NCBI GenBank assembly: GCA_033763355.1
Contig: JANRKT010000341.1
Span: forward strand, 1-5,928
Direction: 5' to 3'
From: JANRKT01 sp033763355
GTDB taxonomy: Bacteria > Bacteroidota > Bacteroidia > Chitinophagales > Chitinophagaceae
Length of the DNA stretch: 5,928 nt
In this document: piece after piece, positions 1-4,045 of the stretch
Numbering within the stretch: position 1 is the stretch's first letter
Layout: each line of letters opens with the position of its first letter
Notes under the pieces: model-generated
Database searches by the model: none
Told to the model about the DNA's origin: nothing
The model's input: the letters and a program-made list of their open reading frames with translations, nothing else
Made by a program: the position numbers and the translations under genes

Positions 1-1
1 C

Positions 2-466
2 GACCAGAATACACAGGATGCACCCCATCCCAAAGGCGACCTGCGCAGGGCAAGGGCTGCTGCACAGAATATAGTGCCCAACAGCACAGGTGCTGCAAAA
101 GCAATTGGCCTGGTATTGCCCAGCCTGAAAGGCAAACTGGATGGAAGCGCACAGCGTGTGCCTACATTAACAGGTTCGTTAACTGAGGTAACAGCCGTAC
201 TTGGTAAAAAAGTTACGGTTGAAGAAGTGAATGCTGCTATGAAAGCTGCAGCCAATGAAAGTTTTGGCTATACCGAAGATGAAATTGTAAGCAGTGATAT
301 TATTGGTATTACCTATGGTTCTTTGTTTGATGCTACGCAAACAAGGGTGCAAACGGTTGGCGATACTCAACTGGTGAGAACTGTAAGCTGGTATGATAAC
401 GAAATGAGTTATGTAAGCCAGCTGGTGCGTACGGTACATTATTTTGCAAAGTTGATCTCAAAATAA
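2..466 (+). CDS. gap: Glyceraldehyde-3-phosphate dehydrogenase, type I (C-terminal part, 5' end outside window)
   Basis: GAPDH oxidises glyceraldehyde-3-phosphate to 1,3-bisphosphoglycerate with NAD+ and phosphate, in the cytoplasm. The visible 154 codons begin in the stretch just after the catalytic His (family pattern H-x-YT-x-DQ; only DQNTQDAPHPKGDLRRAR is seen). The catalytic Cys and His lie upstream of the window. Visible family motifs are NSTGAAKAIG (residues 27-36 of the fragment), AQRVPT with the phosphate-binding Arg (residue 52), ATQT near 100, and SWYDNEMSY (129-137), whose Asn contacts the nicotinamide. The ending MSYVSQLVRTVHYFAKL is the variant known from streptococcal-type GAPDHs rather than the WGYSNRVVDL form. 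One small oddity is RVPTLTGS where RVPTPTGS is usual. The frame is open to the left edge, so an apparent GTG start at 74 is internal. The next gene, pgk, encodes the next glycolytic step. Identification is firm. Confidence 0.97.
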   Translation, partial: DQNTQDAPHPKGDLRRARAAAQNIVPNSTGAAKAIGLVLPSLKGKLDGSAQRVPTLTGSLTEVTAVLGKKVTVEEVNAAMKAAANESFGYTEDEIVSSDIIGITYGSLFDATQTRVQTVGDTQLVRTVSWYDNEMSYVSQLVRTVHYFAKLISK

Positions 467-511
467 TTATTGGCCTTGCAGTTTGCTCCTATTTAACTTC
501 TGTTGCGCCTG

Positions 512-544
512 CCCCGCCCAATGGTTTGTGTGTTGATGGCGGGG
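512..544 (+). other. GC-rich inverted repeat downstream of gap
   Basis: CCCCGCC (512-518) is perfectly complementary to GGCGGGG (538-544), with a 19-nt loop. It lies about 45 bp after the gap stop codon, so it could help end gap transcription or stabilise its mRNA 3' end. No T-run follows it and the loop is long, so it is not a convincing intrinsic terminator. Confidence 0.25.
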
Positions 545-581
545 TTGCACACTGCACCGTTCAGATCTTTAATCAACTATT

Positions 582-655
582 TTAACCGCGGAGACGCCAA
601 GACGCTGAATGCTTGTTTGAATGATTATTCTGTGTCTCCCCGTCTCTGCGGTTTA
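582..655. repeat. Imperfect palindromic element (ccgc-gagacg type) upstream of pgk
   Basis: The left arm (582-606, core AACCGCGGAGACG) is the inverted counterpart of the right arm (631-655, core CGTCTCTGCGGTT), with a 24-nt loop. By hand alignment 19 of 25 positions pair as Watson-Crick, and two more could be G-U pairs in RNA. The arms also contain a short direct repetition (GACGCcaaGACGC). The appearance resembles the small dispersed palindromic or REP-like repeats often found between genes in environmental bacteria; that the element is dispersed is inference, since only one copy is in the window. It fills most of the space just before pgk and so lies in its leader or promoter region. Confidence 0.6.
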
Positions 656-669
656 TTTTTTAAAACCGC
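648..669 (+). promoter_or_regulatory. Small hairpin abutting the pgk start codon
   Basis: GCGGTTT (648-654) and AAACCGC (663-669) are perfect 7-bp complements around an 8-nt AT-rich loop, ending three bases before the pgk ATG at 673. GCGGTTT is also the end of the right arm of the 582-655 palindrome, so the two hairpins cannot form together. If this segment is transcribed it could affect ribosome access to pgk. The pairing is seen; any regulatory role is inference. No Shine-Dalgarno is evident before 673, which is common in Bacteroidota. Confidence 0.35.
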
Positions 670-672
670 TTT

Positions 673-1866
673 ATGTCAAAATTTTCCACCCACAACTTTA
701 AAGGCCAGAAAGCGCTGATACGTGTTGACTTTAATGTTCCGCTGAATGAAAAGTATGAGATTACTGATGATACAAGAATGAGGGCCACATTACCCACCAT
801 TAAAAAAATACTCAATGACGGCGGAAGTGTTATCCTGATGAGCCATTTCGGAAGACCAAAAGACGGCCCTACAGAAAAATATTCATTAAAACATCTTATA
901 AAACATCTTGGTGAACTGCTGGGCGGAACCACCGTGCTGTTTGCAAATGACTGTATTGGTGAACAGTCGTATTTAACTGCCGGTATGATGAAACCCGGTG
1001 AAGTGTTATTGCTGGAAAACCTGCGCTTTTATAAAGAAGAAGAAAAAGGTGATAAAGTGTTTGCAGAAAAACTCAGCAAGCTGGGAGACATTTATGTAAA
1101 TGATGCTTTCGGTACAGCGCACCGTGCCCATGCATCTACCGCAGTTATGGCAGATTTTTTTCCGGCAGATAAAAAAATGTTTGGCCTGCTGATGGAAGGA
1201 GAGGTGAGCAGTGCAGAGAAAGTTTTACATTCTGCCGAAAAACCGTTTGTTGCCATAATTGGCGGCGCCAAAGTTTCAGATAAAATCCTCATTCTTGAAA
1301 ACCTGCTTGAAAAAGCAACGGATATTATTATAGGCGGCGGCATGGCATATACATTTATGAAAGCGGAAGGAGGAAAAATAGGCAATTCACTTTGCGAGGA
1401 AGAACGCATCTCAACAGCGCTTGACCTGATTAAGAAAGCGGAGGCAAAAGGCGTTTGCATACACCTGCCGTCTGATTCCATTATTGCCGATAAGTTTGAT
1501 TCCGGCGCAAATACATCCAATGCACCAAGCAACAATATCCCAGATGGATGGCTCGGCCTCGATATCGGCCCCAATGCCACCGAACAGTTCTGCAATGTAA
1601 TCAAGCGTTCCAAAACCATTTTATGGAACGGCCCGATGGGTGTTTTTGAAATGGAGAAGTTCCAGAAAGGAACAAAAGCTGTTGCCACTGCAGTTGCAGA
1701 AGCTACACAAAAAGGGGCTTTCTCCCTGGTTGGTGGCGGCGACAGTGTTGCCGCGGTAAACCAGTTTGGCTTTGCCGAAAAAGTGAGTTACGTTTCCACC
1801 GGCGGCGGCGCCATGCTGGAATATTTTGAAGGAAAAGTGCTGCCCGGCATTGCAGCGATTAAATAA
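673..1866 (+). CDS. pgk: Phosphoglycerate kinase
   Basis: Cytoplasmic enzyme that transfers phosphate from 1,3-bisphosphoglycerate to ADP, giving 3-phosphoglycerate and ATP in lower glycolysis, and the reverse in gluconeogenesis. The 397 residues match the usual bacterial length of about 390-400. The N-terminal substrate domain shows RVDFNVPLN (17-25), SHFGRPK (57-63), ENLRFYKEEEKGD (115-127) and FGTAHRAHAST (146-156), with the expected basic substrate-binding Arg and His residues. The C-terminal nucleotide domain shows GGAKVSDKI (197-205), GGGMAYTFMKAEG (221-233), WNGPMGVFE (318-326), GGGDSVAAV (354-362) and TGGGAMLEY (376-384). The ATG at 673 puts the RVDFNVP motif at the normal distance from the N-terminus. 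It follows gap on the same strand after 206 bp of repeat-rich DNA, so it may have its own promoter, although none was recognised. All key motifs are intact and identification is firm. Confidence 0.98.
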   Translation: MSKFSTHNFKGQKALIRVDFNVPLNEKYEITDDTRMRATLPTIKKILNDGGSVILMSHFGRPKDGPTEKYSLKHLIKHLGELLGGTTVLFANDCIGEQSYLTAGMMKPGEVLLLENLRFYKEEEKGDKVFAEKLSKLGDIYVNDAFGTAHRAHASTAVMADFFPADKKMFGLLMEGEVSSAEKVLHSAEKPFVAIIGGAKVSDKILILENLLEKATDIIIGGGMAYTFMKAEGGKIGNSLCEEERISTALDLIKKAEAKGVCIHLPSDSIIADKFDSGANTSNAPSNNIPDGWLGLDIGPNATEQFCNVIKRSKTILWNGPMGVFEMEKFQKGTKAVATAVAEATQKGAFSLVGGGDSVAAVNQFGFAEKVSYVSTGGGAMLEYFEGKVLPGIAAIK

Positions 1867-1908
1867 TGTAACCGCAAGCTCTGGCTATCGGAACAGGAAA
1901 AGTTATTT

Positions 1909-1942
1909 AGCCGGTGAACCAATCGCCGGCTTATTCATTTTA
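1909..1942 (+). terminator. Probable intrinsic terminator after pgk
   Basis: AGCCGGTGA (1909-1917) pairs with TCGCCGGCT (1923-1931), giving a 9-bp stem with one G-U pair and a 5-nt loop (ACCAA). The T-rich stretch TATTCATTTTAT follows directly. It lies 43 bp after the pgk stop codon and before lemA, so it should separate the glycolytic genes from the lemA cluster. The T-run is interrupted, which limits certainty. Confidence 0.6.
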
Positions 1943-1971
1943 TGTTCATGCAACTGTATATCGAAAAATAC

Positions 1972-1979
1972 TATCTTTA
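1972..1979 (+). promoter_or_regulatory. Possible Bacteroidota-type -7 element for lemA
   Basis: TATCTTTA resembles the Bacteroidota -7 consensus TAnnTTTG (all fixed positions but the last) and sits 21 bases before the lemA ATG, downstream of the pgk terminator, where a promoter is expected. No convincing -33 TTG/TTTG box is seen at the usual distance upstream, so this is tentative. Confidence 0.3.
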
Positions 1980-2000
1980 AAATTCATAAAACACAAAAAA

Positions 2001-2591
2001 ATGAAGACAAAAAATCTGGGACTTATAGTTATCATTGGTCTCATATTAATTCTTGGCGGCTGCGGCTGCAGTGGTTATAACAGCATGGTAAGCCAGGACC
2101 AGAATGTAAAGAGCAAATGGGGTAATGTGCAGAGCGATTACCAGCGCAGGGCTGATCTTATACCTAATCTTGTGAATACCGTAAAAGGTGAAGCGAACTT
2201 TGAGCAAACCACTTTGCAGAATGTAATCAACGCCCGTGCAAAAGCTACGCAGGTAACTATAGATCCCACCAATCTTACTCCTGAAAAAATAGCGCAATTC
2301 CAGCAGGCGCAGGGAGAACTGAGCGGTGCACTAAGCCGTTTGCTTGCAGTGGTAGAGAATTATCCTAATTTAAAAGCCAATGAAGGGTTCCGCAACCTTC
2401 AGGTACAATTAGAAGGAACTGAAAACCGCATTAAAGTAGCAAGAAATGATTTTAACGGTGCTGTACAAACTTATAATACCACCATCAAGTCTTTTCCCAA
2501 TAACATATTTGCAGGCATGTTTGGCTTTAAGGAAAAAGGGTATTTCCAGTCAGAACCGGGTTCTGAAAAAGTTCCTGAGGTGAAGTTTTAA
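2001..2591 (+). CDS. lemA: LemA family protein
   Basis: LemA-family envelope protein of 196 residues; its biochemical role is not established. The N-terminus has a hydrophobic segment (about residues 6-20) ending in LGGC (18-21), which could be a lipobox with Cys21 as the lipidated residue, or simply a membrane anchor leaving the helical domain outside the cytoplasm. Family signatures are YNSMV (26-30), YQRRADLIPNLVNTVKGEA (47-65), NARAKATQV (77-85), LSRLLAVVENYPNLKAN (111-127), LEGTENRI (137-144) and the terminal NIFAGMFGF...PEVKF (168-196). The ATG at 2001 is preferred: it follows an A-rich leader and gives a normal signal or anchor segment. The open frame extends back to a GTG at 1914, but that would start inside the pgk terminator hairpin and add 29 uncharacteristic residues. 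Two TPM-domain genes follow 22 and about 30 bp apart, suggesting one operon, a pairing familiar from other Bacteroidota. Confidence 0.93.
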   Translation: MKTKNLGLIVIIGLILILGGCGCSGYNSMVSQDQNVKSKWGNVQSDYQRRADLIPNLVNTVKGEANFEQTTLQNVINARAKATQVTIDPTNLTPEKIAQFQQAQGELSGALSRLLAVVENYPNLKANEGFRNLQVQLEGTENRIKVARNDFNGAVQTYNTTIKSFPNNIFAGMFGFKEKGYFQSEPGSEKVPEVKF

Positions 2592-2613
2592 CTGGCACAG
2601 TAAAAATATATAC

Positions 2614-3075
2614 TTGGGTATTTTCTCTCCTTTCAGAAAAAAATCTTTCTTCACCCACGAAGAAGAAGAAAAAATTGTGCAGGCCATCAGGAATGCCGAA
2701 CGGATGACCAGTGGCGAAGTGCGTTTATATGTTGAAAGCCGCTGCCGCTTCGTTGACCCAGTTGACCGTGCAGCAGAAGTTTTTTATGGATTAAAGATGG
2801 ACCAGACGGATGACAGGAATGGGGTGCTTGTATATGTGGCCATGAAAGATCATCAGCTGGCAATATATGGCGATGAGGGAATCCACAAAAAAGTTGGCGG
2901 GGATTTCTGGAGAACCGAAGTGGAGAAAATGATCAGCGATTTCAATACAACTGATTATACACAGGGCATCATTCATATAGTTAACGATATTGGTGAAGCC
3001 CTGCACAAACATTTCCCCTATATGAAGGATGAGGACAAAAATGAATTACCCGACAACATTGTATTTGGCAATTAA
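2614..3075 (+). CDS. TPM-domain protein without signal peptide (TPM_phosphatase family)
   Basis: Small protein of 153 residues consisting almost entirely of one TPM domain (the TLP18.3/Psb32/MOLO-1 fold, Pfam 'TPM_phosphatase'). Supporting features are FFTHEEEEKIVQAIRNAE (12-29), TSGEVRLYVESRC (32-44), VDPVDRAAEVF (47-57), RNGVLVYVAMKDHQLAIYGD (68-87), GIHKKVGGDFW (89-99), FNTTDYTQGI (110-119) and the ending KNELPDNIVFGN. There is no signal peptide or membrane segment, so it is predicted to be cytoplasmic. The start appears to be TTG at 2614: no ATG occurs in frame between the lemA stop and this point, and the first internal ATG (2704) would remove the start of the domain. The MGIFSPFRKK beginning suits the family. 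The phosphatase label comes from the plant homologue and should not be taken as proven here. It sits in a probable operon between lemA and the second TPM gene. Confidence 0.88.
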   Translation: MGIFSPFRKKSFFTHEEEEKIVQAIRNAERMTSGEVRLYVESRCRFVDPVDRAAEVFYGLKMDQTDDRNGVLVYVAMKDHQLAIYGDEGIHKKVGGDFWRTEVEKMISDFNTTDYTQGIIHIVNDIGEALHKHFPYMKDEDKNELPDNIVFGN

Positions 3076-3105
3076 GAAAAATAAACCGGAGTCCCGTTGA
3101 ATGGC

Positions 3106-3858
3106 ATGAAGCGTTTTTTCCTGATATTATTACTGGCTCTACCATTTTGTTCAACTGCACAAAAAATTCCTGACAAGCCCAATCCGCCCAGGTTGGTAAA
3201 CGATTTTGCAGGGATCCTTTCTGCCGATCAGAAAGAAGCGCTTGAGAATAAACTGGTGGCTTACGATGACAGTACATCTAACCAGATTGCTGTGGTTATT
3301 GTTTCATCGCTTGACGGATATGAGCCGGTTGATTATGCCGTAAAACTTGGGAGGGAATGGGGCGTTGGTAATAAAGAATTCAACAACGGGGTTGTTTTCC
3401 TTATTGCTAAAAATGACCGTAAGGTTTTTATTGCCCCGGGCTACGGACTTGAGGGTGCGTTACCGGATATTACCTGCAAGCAAATTGTAGAAGCAGAGGT
3501 TGTTCCCAATTTTAAGGAAAACGATTTTTACAGGGGTATTGACGAAGGCACAGACGCCATTATGCAGGCGGCGGCGGGAGAGTATGAACCACCGCATGGA
3601 TACGCTAAACGTGGCAAAGGAAGCGGCGGAAGTATATTGGGGCTTATCATTATTATTTTTATTATCCTTTTTATCATATCACGGATCAACCGTGGCGGCG
3701 GCGGATCGTTTATGAGCAGGCGTGGTTCAACCATCTGGTGGTTCCCAACGGGTGGCAGTGGTGGCGGCTGGAGTGGCGGCGGAAGTTCAGGGGGCGGTGG
3801 TTTTGGAGGATTTGGAGGAGGAAGTTTTGGTGGTGGTGGCGGCGGCGGAAGCTGGTAA
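3106..3858 (+). CDS. Exported TPM-domain protein with membrane segment and Gly-rich tail (YgcG-like)
   Basis: A 250-residue protein, counting from the ATG at 3106. Its parts in order are: a signal peptide (1 to about 19, MKRFFLILLLALPFCSTAQ, probably cut near STAQ/K); a TPM domain (about 28-155) with LVNDFAGILSADQKEALE (30-47), LGREWGVGNKEFNNGVVFLI (81-100), KVFIAPGYGLEGALPD (106-121) and FYRGIDEGTDAIM (141-153); a basic linker; a transmembrane helix (about 176-192, Ile-rich); then a Gly/Ser-rich tail (196-250) ending GGGSW. This architecture is that of the YgcG-type TPM proteins. The TPM domain should lie outside the cytoplasm and the tail inside, if the signal peptide is cleaved. A TTG at 3097 in the same frame would add three residues and has GGAG (3088-3091) five bases before it, so the exact start is uncertain; ATG was preferred because it gives a standard signal peptide. 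It is the third gene of the lemA cluster; its molecular function is unknown. Confidence 0.9.
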   Translation: MKRFFLILLLALPFCSTAQKIPDKPNPPRLVNDFAGILSADQKEALENKLVAYDDSTSNQIAVVIVSSLDGYEPVDYAVKLGREWGVGNKEFNNGVVFLIAKNDRKVFIAPGYGLEGALPDITCKQIVEAEVVPNFKENDFYRGIDEGTDAIMQAAAGEYEPPHGYAKRGKGSGGSILGLIIIIFIILFIISRINRGGGGSFMSRRGSTIWWFPTGGSGGGWSGGGSSGGGGFGGFGGGSFGGGGGGGSW

Positions 3859-3864
3859 CATTAC

Positions 3865-3948
3865 TGCTAATGTTGGCATCGCTGCTGTTAATGTTGACGT
3901 CCTCTCTGCTAATGATTGCGTCCCCTTTGCCAATGTTGGCGTCCCCGC
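3865..3948. repeat. Four-unit 21-bp degenerate tandem repeat
   Basis: Four consecutive 21-bp units start at 3865, 3886, 3907 and 3928, each with AATG at the same offset (3869, 3890, 3911, 3932). The shared core is close to TGCTAATGTTGGCGTCCCC; unit 1 has GCATCG, unit 2 GACGTCC and unit 3 ATTGCGTCC at the variable part. The array begins seven bases after the stop codon of the exported TPM gene. The period is a multiple of three, so the array stays open in more than one frame, but no start codon with gene-like context precedes it. It is most likely a non-coding minisatellite-like or dispersed repeat. Confidence 0.8.
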
Positions 3949-3955
3949 CAACATT
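3932..3955. repeat. Perfect 10-bp hairpin at the end of the 21-bp repeat array
   Basis: AATGTTGGCG (3932-3941) and CGCCAACATT (3946-3955) are perfect complements around the loop TCCC. The left arm is part of the fourth 21-bp unit and the right arm is its inverted copy. No T-run follows on either strand, so it is not a classical intrinsic terminator; it could protect the 3' end of the upstream mRNA or be the palindromic core of a repeat element. Confidence 0.75.
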
Positions 3956-3991
3956 TGAAAACAGCAAATCAGGATTGATTTTTTATAAAAC

Positions 3992-4023
3992 AAAAAAGAG
4001 GAAACATCAGCTTCCTCTTTTTT
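3992..4023. terminator. Bidirectional intrinsic terminator between convergent genes
   Basis: AAAAAAGAGGAA (3992-4003) pairs perfectly with TTCCTCTTTTTT (4012-4023), a 12-bp stem with an 8-nt loop. The A-run on one side and T-run on the other give a U-tract for transcripts in either direction. It lies between the end of the lemA/TPM cluster (+, stop at 3858) and the end of the M1 peptidase gene (-, stop at 4046), exactly where a shared terminator is expected. Confidence 0.8.
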
Positions 4024-4045
4024 ATTAGTTTGGTTTTGCTGTTTA

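Noticed and set aside
503..718. Open frame of 71 codons (+) between gap and pgk
   Set aside because: It runs through the palindromic repeat and overlaps the pgk start; the composition is not protein-like and no family is recognisable.
1092..1688. Long antisense open frame (198 codons, -) inside pgk
   Set aside because: It is a shadow of the well-supported pgk gene; the translation shows no recognisable domain.
1914..2000. GTG-initiated N-terminal extension of LemA
   Set aside because: The start falls within the pgk terminator hairpin, and the extra residues hide the normal anchor segment; the ATG at 2001 is far better.
3865..3948. CRISPR array
   Set aside because: Units are contiguous and degenerate with no unique spacers, and no cas genes are present.
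3710..3967. Antisense open frame across the 21-bp repeats with DANI-like heptapeptides
   Set aside because: Open only because of GGN-rich composition and a period divisible by three; there is no start context or family match.
3738..4028. Open frame (+) encoding Trp/Arg-rich then Leu/Met-rich heptad repeats
   Set aside because: It is an out-of-frame reading of the Gly-rich tail and the 21-bp array; it ends by reading through the terminator hairpin and has no gene-like start.
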